Numbered from the stretch's first letter, positions 12,639 through 25,500 are shown. The stretch: 64,000 bases of DNA from Trichoplax sp. H2 (GCA_003344405.1 NOWV01000034.1:62001-126000), one strand, 5' to 3'. Made by a program: numbers and translations. The notes: generated by a model from the sequence alone, not told the origin.

Positions 12639-15600
12639 CTAGTGTTTGTGTTGATTCCTACTTCTGCGGCGTCGTAATTTAGCCATGTTGGTTAACAGAA
12701 TTTGATTGTCCGGATTTAGTTTCAAAGCTATGGAATAATAATGTTCAGCTTCGTCCAGCTTGCCTTGGATGTGATTTATAGCTCCAAGATTAACATAGAT
12801 ATTGATGTCCTAATTTTACGCAAAATTCATTCGTTTTAGTTCAAGCAGTAAAAGCGTGTAAACTACGAATTTATGCGCAGATACAAATACACGAACTTAA
12901 ATAAATCTATATAGATATTTCCATACTCTTATAGTTACTATATAAAATAGTATTGCATCTATTACCTTATTTGATAAATTTAAAGCTGCCTTGAAATATT
13001 CCTCTGCTTTGGAATACAGTTCAGCTTCCCTACAAATCAATTAATAAGTAGCAAAGGTGTAAGCCTTGAGGGTTGTGAATATTCAAGTCCTAGCTCGTAA
13101 TAGTCATAAACCAATGAGTATGATTTTGATTTCACTCATAGTAATCTATTTAGGCAATAATCTCTCAAAATATAAACTTAATAGCAAAAGAAAAAGACCT
13201 AAATGCATTGCCAGCGTTGTATATCACGGACAACTGATTTGGTGCTATCCTTGCAGCTTGACCGAATATTTCAGCGCCTTCTATTTTACGATTGTGATCG
13301 AGTAAAAATTGACCTTTACAACACAGAAGTAGAAATGATAGATATTAATTTGCTTAGTTATAAAGATTTATTGACCTTGAATACCAAACTATATAACATC
13401 CATTAAATTTTATAGCTTTTTTTACGATAGTATTTGAAGTTTGTTGTAAACAAGTAATTATAAAATCTAATTTCACCCTTTACCGTAGTGTGCTAAAGCA
13501 TCTGCGTTTTCCGGCTTAAGCTGAATAGCAGTCTTGTATAGCCTTTCCGCCACTTTTAAATTGCCCTAAATAAGAAACACGTATTAAGTTACGGAAATAA
13601 ATAATAGTGAACAAATTTAAAATATATCTGTGTAGTGACAAATAACTATTAGCTTCATAGCCTTAGTGACTACGATAAAAAATCTTAAGACTAAATGTTA
13701 AAAATTGTTGTAATTCACCACATCCTAATCATTGAAGAGCCATCTATATACATTTTAATGCAAGCATGAACTAAATACAATCCTATTTTGATTAATATCC
13801 TATTAGTATTGCATTCTATACTTCGCAGATAGCGCTTATTGACAACTTTAATAGTTGATCTACCTTGCTAGCCATGGATTTAGCATAGGTTAGGTACGCG
13901 GGAAGATGATTTACTTTTTTTGTAATAGCTTTCTTAAACCAAAGTTCAGCACGATCATGCTTGTCTAAACGATTATATGTTTCTCCTAAAACAGTTAATA
14001 GACGTATAAATGGATAAATACATCACACATTTCACCAATTTATTCAATCCAATAGATAATTTCCTAGTCTCGTTAAATTTACCTATCATATTATAAATGC
14101 TGTAAACTGGATAATCTTCCGGACATTTCTCAACAGCTTTCATAAAATTATCTAGCGCCTCCTACGTCAATATAAATAATATATAATAAGTAATCATGAG
14201 GAATTTTTTGACGGATTTCAATATAAAAAAATAGAACTATTAATAAACGGAATGAATCTATTCCACGATTAATAATTTGCTAAACCTGCAATTGATTTTC
14301 ACGCAGTAGTAAGGTTCCCAAATTGAAAAAAATTCCTGTAACTAAGATTTATAACGCAACAGAAACATTGATGACAGTTTTAATATAAGAATTTCATGAT
14401 ACATTGCTGAAATACCAAGTGTAGTATTATAAATTTCCCTTATAAAATTATATGACATACTTGAATGTTGCTGAGCTTTAGGGTTTTTAAGACCAACATC
14501 ATCAAGCTGCGATCCAAGACGGTAGATCTACAAGAAGAGTTGTAAAATTACCTTTTCATTAGAAAGATGCTGCTATTACACTAGTCCTAAATAAATCTAT
14601 CGAATGAAATATTTCTCGTCTTTTAGTTATATTTTCATATGGTAATCTCAAAGAAATAATTTTCATCAGTAAATCTATTTTGCTCAACTAGATCGTATGT
14701 AATCATTCTGATGAAGACATATTTAAGTTACATCTAAAAATTATGAGATACCAAAATTTTGAACATAGTCATACTATCCGAAAATTTGAAATAATGCGAT
14801 CGCATTCGCACCGCAGCGAAGCAATAAATACAGTAAGTAATACTATGCACTGCAGCAAGTTCTGGAGTTAAACTAGTGAATAGTAGACTACGAAAATCTG
14901 ACAAGATTTTAAGATTAAGGAATTTATAAAATGAAAGTAAGCTTATATTGTAAAATTACCTTTATGGCCTCATCTTTCTTTCCTAACTTTTCGTAAACAA
15001 CGCCCATATTTAAGTAAGCGGCTGTATTGCATAGGATATCAGTTTAAAGTTTATTAGATTACGAGGAAATTTAAAATCAGCAATTACATTCTATCCATTT
15101 GTAGTTATTAATGTGTATTTAGATAATGTGCTCGAAATTATGGCAAGATATTATTTTAAGTTTATTCTTTGATAGCTGCTTTACCTGCCAACTTCTTTCT
15201 AAATTCAATTGCTTTCTCATAACATTGCAAAGCCTCGTTGTAGCGTTTAGCATTTTGTAATAAAATACCCCTATTTGGAAATAAATCAGTTTGATAAACC
15301 AATCTGACATTACTTTATGGTCTACAAGAATTAGTAACACCATCTTTTCTGACAGTATTTTACAAGATTAAGATAAGATCGCATATAGATGTTTAATTTA
15401 CAAAACTGTATCTACAGTCTAGTTACTTACAGGTTATAGTGAGTATCGGCCATATTAGGACGATGAAACAAAGCTTCTTTATAAGCTTTCTCCGCTTCAT
15501 CAATATCTCCTTTAGCACTTAAGACATTACCTAAATTGGCTAAAGCTATGGTAAAAAAAGTATTATGAGAAAGGATCTGACGTTAACATGTATCATGTAT

Positions 15601-17620
15601 TGATCCTAGTGGTAACAATCGTTCATAATTATATATTTGGATAATTTACCTTTAGGCGGATTATACTGTATTCCAGACCTAACATAAAAGTATAACTTCA
15701 ACTATTAATCATGAAAATGCCACTAAAGCCATAAGTTTTGAAGATTCCAGAGAAGTTAAAATTAAATTTGACTGCCGAAGCAATTTATCCATCTTACTTG
15801 TAAAGGCTTTCTTCATTAAACCAGTCGTCATTGCGTGATATGGTCCTTCCAGTATATAACAGAGCAAGAATGACAACAAACATGTTAACCCACTGATGTA
15901 AATTGTAATTTTTTAATTTTTGATACATCAACACGACAGCTAATGTTATCAAGAGGCAAAATCCAAGGCTGGGAATATATAATACCCTTTCGGCAACAAC
16001 AAAGCCGACATAGAAAAATAAGTTACAAGCTGGTAGAAATGGGATAGCTAACAATGCTAAAGCCATAATGAGAATATCAACAATCCAATCCGTTGATCGA
16101 TCTATACCAGCACTAGCAACGGACTGATTTGAGTACAACTGATGATTTTCATGGTGATCATTTGTCGTTATCATATTATTAACTTGGCCATTGCCATGAT
16201 TACTCCGCTGTTTAATTCCTTTCCCATTGCTTTTTAATTTTCGGCTAAAATTGAAAGTTTTTACCGTATGGAAGAAATAGAACGAGAATATAGAGAAAGA
16301 AATTGATATTAATCATAAAGATAGTATTGATTAGTAAATGCGGTAGTCTGCCTTATTTCTCACCTCTCATAAGAATGACCGTTGCATTGAAGATGGCTTG
16401 AAGCAAAGTTATCGCTAGATTTAGCATCAAGACATTGCTGCAAAAACTTGGAATGAATTAATTTCATGATGATAAGCAGTAAAAGGGCAAGTGCAGTATA
16501 AAACAGGAGAGTAGCAAAATTTCTAAAATCATGAATAGACTGGATTAAAGGAATTGCATTCATTGACCAATCGAAATTTAAATGATTTGGATAAAGTAAG
16601 AGGTAAACGTTAAAAGCCGGTAGATAATTAAATGTTAATATTCGAGTTAAAAGATGATCACAATGTGAAGCTGGATTATCAGATGATGAAAAAGATGGAG
16701 TGATGGAACCCATAATATACCATCTTATAGCCATCATGACGAAACCAGTTATGACTAAAATCATACTTCGAGTAAAGACAAGATAGATTTGACCAAGGCG
16801 TTTCTTCCTTCCATGACGACCATCATATAATAATATTAAGATAGTTTGACGATGAAGGATGAATATATCATAAATAATGCAAATACCAAGCACAGTAATG
16901 CCTTGCTCTTTCATAAGCATTGCGCTAATGGCACAAAGCAAGCATAATACTAATTTTAAGGATGATCCTTGACCGCTATAATCTGCATTATTGCTGTGTC
17001 TATCATTATCAACCCGATTTTTTAGATTATTCTTTATATAACGGTATGGATGTGAAGAAAAGGGAGAGTGAGAAATCATTTGCTTAGAAACTAACTGGCA
17101 ATAATCCATGTAAGACAATAAGGACAGTAAGTAGAAGAAGCAACAGCCAACATCAGCTCGACCTACAAGGCCTGTAACAGCCTCAGTATGAATAGGATGA
17201 GTGGCAAAGAGAATAGCAGCAATTGTAGCTGCATAACTTGACATGGATAATACTTGTTTATAACCATTCTCTATTTCCTTCCTGTCAGTAACGGCGATAT
17301 GCTTACCATTGCTGTTATTATTATTTGTATTGGAACCAATTATTGTTTCCTTGCCATGATAATCATATCCTGACAGTAACCTTTTAGTAAGCTGATAGAA
17401 AAGAAGTGTTGACATAACATGAAGCAAGACATTAACTAAATGAAAGCCAAATGGCCGAACTTGATGTAGCATAAAGTTAAGACGGAAAGTAGCCACACAT
17501 AATGGCCGATAGGATTTATGGCTACCACTATGAGTGATTGACGTTCCCCAGTAGTCGTTAAAGAATACATGAGACCAAGGTGTCTTACAAGTCACGTCGG
17601 CATTTTCCAGAATGGCTCGA
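12639..17620 (-). CDS. TMTC2: Protein O-mannosyl-transferase TMTC2 (first exon missing)
   Basis: TMTC proteins are ER multi-pass O-mannosyltransferases acting on cadherin-type domains, with an N-terminal GT-C-like membrane region and C-terminal TPR repeats. Exons (high to low): 16364-17620, 15798-16244, 15650-15678 (29 nt), 15431-15545, 15185-15270, 14960-15021, 14461-14527, 14286-14335, 14083-14161, 13864-13985, 13484-13565, 13199-13313, 12966-13029, 12639-12809, giving 915 residues. Family blocks seen: PWSHVFFNDYWGTSITHSGS, HKSYRPLCVATFRLN, ATHPIHTEAVTGLVGRADVG, SDNPASHCDHLLTRILTFNY, FYVGFVVAERVLYIPSLGFC, then TPRs starting KSGIQYNPPKALANLGNVL. The latter matches TMTC2 (SGIKVNPAKAWGNLGNVL) better than TMTC1, 3 or 4. 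An ATG at 17637 is in the intron: the acceptor TTATTTAG lies at 17621 and the frame continues from an upstream codon (expected ...DDS/RAI). That first exon was not found. Confidence 0.93.
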
Positions 17621-20600
17621 CTAAATAATGAGGTCAAAATGATTAATGATATTTAACTTAATTGATACATTAGAATAAAAAATAGTATTTCAATTAATAT
17701 TTTATTCATTTATTAAGTGGATTGAACTGTATTGCAAACGAATAAAGGAGACTATTTTTAAATAGACGTTTGATAGAAAGTATTTGTAAAAATGGGTATG
17801 ACCAATTGATGGACCAACTACCGTCATTCATGTCCAAAATAAGTTGACAACTGGCCAATACTTATAATAGATACTCATATATGTATATTAAAATAATGTT
17901 TCTTACAGCTAGAAATGAGCCCCTCAACTTAGGAACTCAGTCCAGAGTTATATTGCTTATTCCTATACGCTAAATGAACTTTATTTAGTAAGGAAAAATG
18001 GTACCTATAACAATTTATATTATACTCTACAATTATGCAGACTATAAATACAATCGAAATTCTCTTAAAACGCAGTCTGAAATTATCCGTTTTTCCAAGA
18101 CGGACTTGTACATTTTTTACTTACGGAGGGAAATAACAACCTAGGTAATTGATCGGCATCAGTAAGTAGTGCCGGTGCTATACTTCTGATTTTAGATATG
18201 ATCAGTTATTTTATTTTAAAGAAGTACGAAAATGACGACATATTCGATATACGAGAATCTCTGCCAATTCTTAAGCTCTTAAAATACTTTTAGAAATCAA
18301 ATTAAACATCTACGAAATAATTGATAGACAATCAGCTTGTTTTCTGGAACCATCTATAGCTATTACTTTCGGTAGGACATACGCAATGGTATACCGAAAG
18401 GAACTTTTTGATAGTTGATTGTTAATTAAACTATAATTTAGTGTAGATTTTGCGACATAGAAATTGTAACTTGATGCTTAGTAGTACAGAAACATGCATA
18501 AGAAATACTGGCTAAAAGTTAGCGGACATATTAGTATACGACCTTCAAAGACATTGAATATTGGTCAACTCATGTTGATATCTTAACGGTTTAAGGTTGT
18601 TATTTTAAAAGAATAGAGAATAAGATTTCCCCATCTTATGGCACAAAATGAGTGATCCAAATATGGACGGGTAGAATCTCTTAAAAGTTCACATTGAAAC
18701 TTTAAAGGCAATAAGGAAGAAAATATTATTACTTAGAGCAACGGTACAGTGACGATAAAGTAACAGTATCCATTATGCCATCTATGAAGATTTTATATAG
18801 TTTTAAAGGGGAAATATCGAGCAAGACTAGAACTACTTTATTACTTTCCGATCGCAGTGGCAAACACTTATACATGGCTATTAGTGATTCCACTGTACAG
18901 TAGTTAGAATTAATACAAATGGCGAATGCATTGAATTAAATGGAGGTTGTACTCTAATTCGGAGAGACTATATCAGCCAAAATCAAAACGTAATTTCCAT
19001 CATAACCTCTACACCGCTGCAAAGTTACCGATGCATGACTACTCAAGATCGATCCATTTGGATCTATAATGATTATAACAGTTTATTCTCATGGCTATCA
19101 AAATTTAATATAGATGATGAAGGCATTGGATTACAAATCAATCGGTTTAATCCATTATAAATGGCGATGATCTGTTGGACAACATCAAACTTGACATGCA
19201 AGAAACAAAGAGAAACAAAAACAAAAGGAAAGGATTATATTACTGTCTATTATGGATTGCCTCTACTAATGCAGTAATAATGATTTATTAAATTGTTCAT
19301 TTACGATTGGATTTTATAATCTCTAACGCCAACCAGATCACTCAAATTGATTTATTCCTCTCTTGCTTGTTATCGTGATGATAGAATCAGTCAACGATTT
19401 GATCTTGATTACTATATCATCAAGGATTGAGTGTTATTGGTCTGATTGGATTGCGTTGTTACACTCGGATAAAATGGAGATTAAAATGAAAAGGTTAATT
19501 CATGGCAACAGTAACAATACATTGCTTAAGGTATTATAATTTTGTATGAAAAGGCACTAACTCAATTTACACGTTATTTTGTCTTGATGGCAGATTTTTC
19601 TCTATCTATACGTGTACATCGTTGATTGATAGAACGTAATATATAAATCTTCTTATTCTACTAATAGGTTTGGAGTACAGGTTTATAATACTTACTTGTC
19701 ATCATAAGCAAAACCACTTTGTAAAGCATTCCAATAAGCGAAGAAAATAATCCCGGGCAAATAAAAATAGTGGCCTACCATTACTCAAATCGGTCTATTC
19801 TTTTCGACATGGTAGTCGTCAACTCGTTCAGGCTAAGGGTTGTGAAGAACTAGTTACTTTTATTCTCTAGGAATCATTTTCATTGTCAACAGCCAGTGGC
19901 TACCCTTCTTATGTAAATTCTAGCACTTATTGTTATTCATGAATCATCCATTGATGATATACTAATAACATTATTCTTTCTAAATATACTGCTATGATAG
20001 TAAAAGACTTGGACAACTTGTTATTGAAGCACTATTCATGAACAAAGGATAACTAATAAGATTGGAGTGGATAGTCAATATCCATGCAACAACCAATTGT
20101 TAAGGAGCTTGAAGGTTATTATTTTTCAATCCTATCCAAATACGAATGGTATGCTGCCCAATGCGCAGCGTCGCTATCCCGGATCTGTGGACTATCCAGT
20201 TTCATCTACTGTATATTAACCTCAACTGTCTATCCCTTAGCGATTGATCCACTACAGGACATGAACATCTCATCTCATTTTAGACTTTGTTACTGGTTTA
20301 TCAGAAAAAATAGGAATACCCTCGTCCAAGCGTAACTGCCCTGATTGCTTGTGCCTGCATTCGTTTATTTATTTTACGTGGCGATCGACTCTCCTGGTGT
20401 TGATAATAATCGATCAATAATGCCTACGTATAATTTTATAACAGTTGTATTTTATTTTCAGGTGGAATTAAAGGGATTGCAGTCTTTTAATTATAGTAGA
20501 ATCGACCATCTCGAAAATTATAGTAATAAATTGACGCCATCCTACATGTAAAACTGATCCCTTTTCTCCCTGTTTGCGTATGCTGATACAATAACAAGAC

Positions 20601-20960
20601 ATATGCATCCTTTTCTCTTACTGTAAACAAACGCAAGATTAGCATTAACTTGACTTGACATAGAGGTAAAAATTAGACAAATTGCAACAGATTGGATTGT
20701 GTATTCCTAGTCTGCAATGAGAATAAAAGCTATGCATTGATTCTTGGAACTCAATGATAACCGGATGGCACGATTGTTTATCAAGCAGTAATATGCCAGT
20801 TAGAAACAATAGGCAATAGCAAGGTGTTTTACCCTGAAGGATAAAAACATTATTCTACTAGTATGTTATATTATCCAGTCCACTCATGATTTCTCACTCA
20901 ATCCACTGGGAGGGAAATCTAGACTTCTTCGAAAGTAGATTGTCAATGGCAGATTATCAA
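17621..20960. other. Spacer upstream of TMTC2 with scattered open frames
   Basis: No intact gene is recognisable. The missing TMTC2 first exon and promoter should lie here or further right. Several protein-like open segments occur in shifting plus-strand frames at 18.7-19.5 kb (listed separately). Two plus-strand frames at 20084-20335 (83 codons) and 20345-20551 (68 codons) have no family features. Within the second, a possible acceptor TTTTATTTTCAG precedes VELKGLQSFNYSRIDHLENY and a stop, which could be a short terminal exon, but nothing supports it further. Confidence 0.5.
18720..19500 (+). pseudogene. Possible decayed or unrecognised gene
   Basis: Consecutive plus-strand segments stay open in different frames with protein-like composition. 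About 18720-18902 (GRKYYYLEQRYSDDKVTVS ... LLLSDRSGKHLYMAISDST) is followed by about 18887-19160, 90 codons without an ATG at the start (VVRINTNGECIELNGGCTLI ... NRFNPL, stop). Then comes about 19150-19290 (SIINGDDLLDNIKLDMQETK, stop), then shorter pieces to 19.5 kb (LIYSSLACYRDDRISQRFDL). The shifts occur without obvious splice sites, which suits a frameshifted relic or low-quality sequence better than clean exons. I do not recognise the family, and chance open frames remain possible. Confidence 0.3.
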
Positions 20961-21034
20961 AAATCACAGGGAAGACGATCAGATTGACCGGTTTAATGCG
21001 CTAGCAGGTATTCCAGTACTTCATCTTTCGGAGA

Positions 21035-21046
21035 GGGGGGGGGGGG
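21035..21046. repeat. Homopolymer run of 12 G
   Basis: Twelve consecutive G residues in an AT-rich background. Similar runs occur at 21199-21210 and 53279-53291. Length may be unreliable in the assembly; on the DNA level such a tract could form intermolecular G-rich structures. Confidence 0.9.
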
Positions 21047-21198
21047 CACTTGCTGAATTGCCAATGGTTTGCTGTATTGATAGTAAGCCAATGCCTCTTT
21101 CTTTTAACAAATTGTTGGTGGTCTGTGATCGGATAGGATGCTTAGTATTGAATCTGTACAATTTGATAGCAATAATAAATAGTAAACTGCTGTCTTGA

Positions 21199-21210
21199 GG
21201 GGGGGGGGGG
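21199..21210. repeat. Homopolymer run of 12 G
   Basis: A second run of twelve G residues 150 bp from the first, just upstream of the 0.6 kb duplicated segment. Confidence 0.9.
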
Positions 21211-21233
21211 CTCTCATTCTGCTGCTTTGATGA

Positions 21234-21843
21234 GTTGGCATTCCCCTCGAGATTACCACGTAAGGTAAGTGCAGTAATCGAGCCAGAACTGTTATCACAG
21301 TAACTAGCGAACCTGTAAAAATTCCACAAAAAATAGTGCGATTGAAGTTGGTTAACTCAATCATAGCAGTACTCTGGTAGGCTGTCCTCAGTAGGCCAAG
21401 CCATATCAACATCGATATCTTAAATACTTAAAAATGGCATCAAATTTGAGTTCTAAATTGTAAAGAGTGATGCATCATCGTTTCTTAAAGCAACTTACGC
21501 TGAGAGTTTGAAGATATCCATATTGATATGGCTGGGCCTAAAGGGACCGCTGACCTACAGTATTTTGATGTACTGTACAGCTTTTAGAAATACTGTACTG
21601 TATAGCCATCTGACTGCTGAGTGTACAGTACAGTGCACTGTGTGACTGATTATAGTACTGTACACAGTACAGTCCGGTACAATGTGTTGTTGTCTTGACG
21701 ATTGAGCTCTGCATTTGGACTCCTTGCTACAGGTTACCAAGCTTCGCCTAGTGCTAGAGGAAAAGCTAAATGCTCTAACTTTGCACTCATTATTACAGTA
21801 CAAGTACAATCTCTATCGTTATATTGTATATAAGACAGTATTG
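21234..21843. repeat. Direct duplication, copy 1
   Basis: A 610-bp segment starting GTTGGCATTCCCCTCGAG and ending ATAAGACAGTATTG, repeated nearly identically at 21864-22401 on the other side of the N gap. The copies differ by a few substitutions (CACAAAAAAT versus CACGAAAAAT; GGTTAACTC versus GGTCAACTC), by one replaced block, and by pentamer counts. Copy 1 carries about 85 bp at roughly 21392-21477 where copy 2 has about 29 bp. Confidence 0.95.
21393..21539. repeat. Imperfect inverted repeat in copy 1
   Basis: The left arm (about 21393-21421, AGGCCAAGCCATATCAACAT...) is nearly the reverse complement of the right arm (about 21511-21539, ...TTGATATGGCTGGGCCT). The arms are about 29 bp with a few mismatches and about 90 bp between them. 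Copy 2 of the duplication keeps the right arm but lacks the left, so the left arm plus adjoining sequence is the variable part. Confidence 0.8.
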
Positions 21844-21863
21844 NNNNNNNNNNNNNNNNNNNN
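21844..21863. other. Assembly gap (20 N)
   Basis: Twenty N residues separate the two copies of the duplicated segment. The length is probably nominal. A gap flanked by direct repeats is a frequent sign of unresolved allelic copies in a draft assembly. Confidence 0.98.
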
Positions 21864-22401
21864 GTTGGCATTCCCCTCGAGATTACCACGTAAGGTAAGT
21901 GCAGTAATCGAGCCAGAACTGTTATCACAGTAACTAGCGAACCTGTAAAAATTCCACGAAAAATAGTGCGATTGAAGTTGGTCAACTCAATCATAGCAGT
22001 ACTCTGGTAGGCTGTCCTCAGCAAAGCGACGGGAGTTTGCACTAGTCGTTTCTTAAAGCAACTTACGCTGAGAGTTTGAAGATATCCATATTGATATGGC
22101 TGGGCCTAAAGGGACCGCTGACCTACAGTATTTTGATGTACTGTACTGTACAGTATAGCCATCTGACTGCTGAGTGTACAGTACAGTGCACTGTGTGACC
22201 GATTATAGTACTGTACACAGTACAGTACGGTACTGTACAATGTGTTGTTGTCTTGACGATTGAGCTCTGCATTTGGACTCCTTGCTACAGGTTACCAAGC
22301 TTCGCCTAGTGCTAGAGGAAAAGCTAAATGCTCTAACTTTGCACTCATTATTACAGTACAAGTACAATCTCTATCGTTATATTGTATATAAGACAGTATT
22401 G
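21864..22401. repeat. Direct duplication, copy 2
   Basis: A 538-bp near-copy of 21234-21843. It contains a 29-nt sequence absent from copy 1 but found, inverted, in a TIGAR intron at 59121-59149. The pentamer tract near 22138-22154 has a different number of units from copy 1. The copy ends about 100 bp before the NADSYN1 start codon. Confidence 0.95.
22018..22046 (+). repeat. 29-nt dispersed repeat, site A
   Basis: The sequence beginning TCAGCAAAGCGACGGGAG and ending GCACTAGT is identical over 29 nt, in reverse complement, to 59121-59149 inside a TIGAR intron. Copy 1 of the local duplication lacks it, so it behaves like a recent insertion or a replaced block. Confidence 0.9.
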
Positions 22402-22500
22402 GACTAAAGCTCATTGAGAACTCTTACAAAGTACAGGCTGTACTACCAGGAAGAACTAAATTTTTACTTTTGCTACTTCTTGTTATTGGCATAACCAAAC

Positions 22501-25500
22501 ATGGACCGTTTAATTACACTTGCTACCTGCAATTTGGATCAATGGGCAATGGATTTTGAAGGAAATTTGAATAGAATTCGCCAAAGTAGGCAATAGAGAC
22601 TTGTCCTATACTTCGGAGTACCGTAAATAATCGTTCTAATGCTCAATCAATAGAAGTTGATTGAGTTTCTTATCACATACATTATTCTTATTCCACAATA
22701 GAATTGCTAACTTAATTGTGCATCGTAGTAGCTGCAATATTTTGAGCGATAATGAATCATAGTCTTTATGATATATAAACTATATTGTAATATGACCATG
22801 AAACGAACCATTCTTCTTATCCAATTCTCCGATCTTAGGTATCAAGATAGCGAAAGAAGCCGGTGCTAAATATCGTCTTGGACCCGAATTAGAAATTTGG
22901 TAATGATGAAATATCTACTAAATCACATTCATTGTATGATTATCACAATCTTTGTGTTATTCTGTACTTGTATCAATGACGTACCTGTTTATTAATTGCC
23001 AAAAAAATAAATCTTTGTCAAACTATAGTGGATATGGTTGTGGAGATCATTTTTACGAAAGTGATACATTTACCCATTCTTGGCAAGTCCTAGCAGAGCT
23101 ATTGAAATGTCCAGAAACGAAAGATATGCTATGCGATGTTGGCATGTAAGTGTGTTATTAGTTATTCTACCCCAAGAATGCCTTCAATCCAAGAGATCAC
23201 TTACTGAATCGTGTAAATGAAGGAAAAGTAGCACTATTATAGAATAGATAAATTTATACCCCTTCCTAGTATCATATTATGATAGCACAATGGCAAACAT
23301 AATTAATCTTCACGCTTATATAAAATGAATCAATCTTACATTTTTAGGCCGGTCATGCACAAGAACACTGCATACAACTGCCGAATATTTTTTCTTGACG
23401 GGTACTAATTTAATACTTGCGTACTTTTATCCTACTTATTGTTTCTTAATTGAAGTTGAACTGATCGTAACCACCAAGAAAATAGACTACATTAGCCCTA
23501 GATTCATACGAATTTAAATTGAAATAAAAGTATTATCTTTAATTGTTAACAGTACATTACATTCCCCTAAGGCTGACCATTTTTGTAACACTATCTAGTA
23601 AAATACTCTTAATACGGCCTAAGAAAGCTATGGCAGATGATGGTGTATATCGTGAAGGAAGATGGTTTGCTTCTTGGATTAAGGAAAAGTTAGCCCATTT
23701 AGCTTTTACAAATTATACTGTGACAAATAGATGTATGATGTCTCTACGCAGACTCAATCCTATCTTTATGTTGATAATTTTGCAGCCAAATGATGATTTT
23801 GTATTCATTCTGCTATCTTAACTTAAATTACTCTATAGCTACTAATGTCTAAAGTGGATAATTTTTTCTCAAATCAAAATTTGTGTATTCTGTGTTGTAG
23901 AATGGTAGATGACTATAATTTGCCACCCTTTATCTCCAATATTACTGGACAGGTAATACGTTCAAGATTGATTGCCATAAGGAGAATCAATATCTTTAAT
24001 CCATACAAGTTGTAATTACAATTCTTATCAATAGTCTGACTAAGGATAGATGATTGTCGGCATACTTTTTCCAAAATAGAGCAATGCAACTAAAATTTGT
24101 ATTATAATAGCAACTTGTTTTAGTAATAGCTCGTGATATCGGAGAGCTTTACTGTAGTTAAGAAATATCATTCTGTCTCTATGTAGACTACCGTTCCAAT
24201 TGGAGACGCTGTCATCCAGACATCTGATACTTGTCTTGGAAGTGAAATATGTGAAGAATTCTTTACAGCTGATAGGTAAAGTGTGCATTTCCTTGTAATT
24301 TTTATTAATACCGGATCGTAGTCTTGACTATAAGGTCAATAAAATAATTCTATCTTTATAACTAATAACAGCACCCACGTAAAAATGGCTCTTGATGGTG
24401 TGGAGATTATTACTAACGGTAGTGGTAGTCATCATGCATTAAGGAAAGCAAAGCGTAGATTTGATCTAATGCGTGCCGCAACAGCAAAGGTTAATAATAG
24501 CTTATGATATGTTTTTACCATGTCTTAACCTAGGAATTAAATAAATTATTCAATTTTTATATAAAAGTAATAAATATTCGAAATTAAATCAGTCTTATCA
24601 AGCAAATATTATTTGGATTATGCACCTCGTAAAAGTACTGGCTAAACAACTTGGTTGTGGCTTTCTTTATTTCATAGACTAGCATTAGATGTGACAACAT
24701 TTATTAGATGTCCTTTACTTTATATTTTCTACCGATAATTAATTCATCATGTTAATATATCGATAAAATCTCTCTAGCTCTTTTCATCTACGCTCTTATA
24801 CTTGTAAATACTGTTTTGGATGATGGATATACGGCCACTATTCAATTTAGTATAAATTCTTTTATATTCTATTTGATGCCATTGAACTGATAAAGTGAAA
24901 ATTTACTTTCTATACGTGTAGACCGGTGGTATTTACTTATTTGCAAACCAACGTGGCTGTGATGGTGATCGTATGTACTACGATGGAAACTGTATCATAG
25001 CGCGAAATGGTGATATCATGAATTATGGGTCCAAATTTTCATTAGAAGAAGTGGTACAACACAACGTTATTATTTACTTTGGGAATATACTGAACAACTA
25101 AACTATATTATGATACCTTTTTTGATAGGAGGTCATAACTGCAACTTTAGATCTGGAAGATGTTCGGACTTATCGCAATGCTATGACTAGTGTAAGATTA
25201 CACTCGTCAGCCGCTACTAGTTACCCTAGAATCAGAGTTGATTTTAAGCTAACACACGATACAATCGATGTCATGTTAACAAACCCTGCAACTGTCGATT
25301 ATGCAACACCTGAGGAAGAAATTTGTTATGGCCCTGCATGCTGGATGTGGGATTATTTACGACGAAGTGGACAGCATGGATTTTTTTTACCTCTTAGTGG
25401 AGGAATAGATAGTTCCGCAACAGCCTGTATCGTATCTTCAATGTCTCATTTAGTATGTAATGCTTGTATTAATGGCAATCAACAAGTTATTACAGATGCT

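Noticed and set aside
17621-17637. ATG at 17637 as the TMTC2 start
   Set aside because: The sequence just before the conserved RAILENADV is a good acceptor (TTATTTAG), and TMTC proteins need an upstream segment, so this ATG is intronic.
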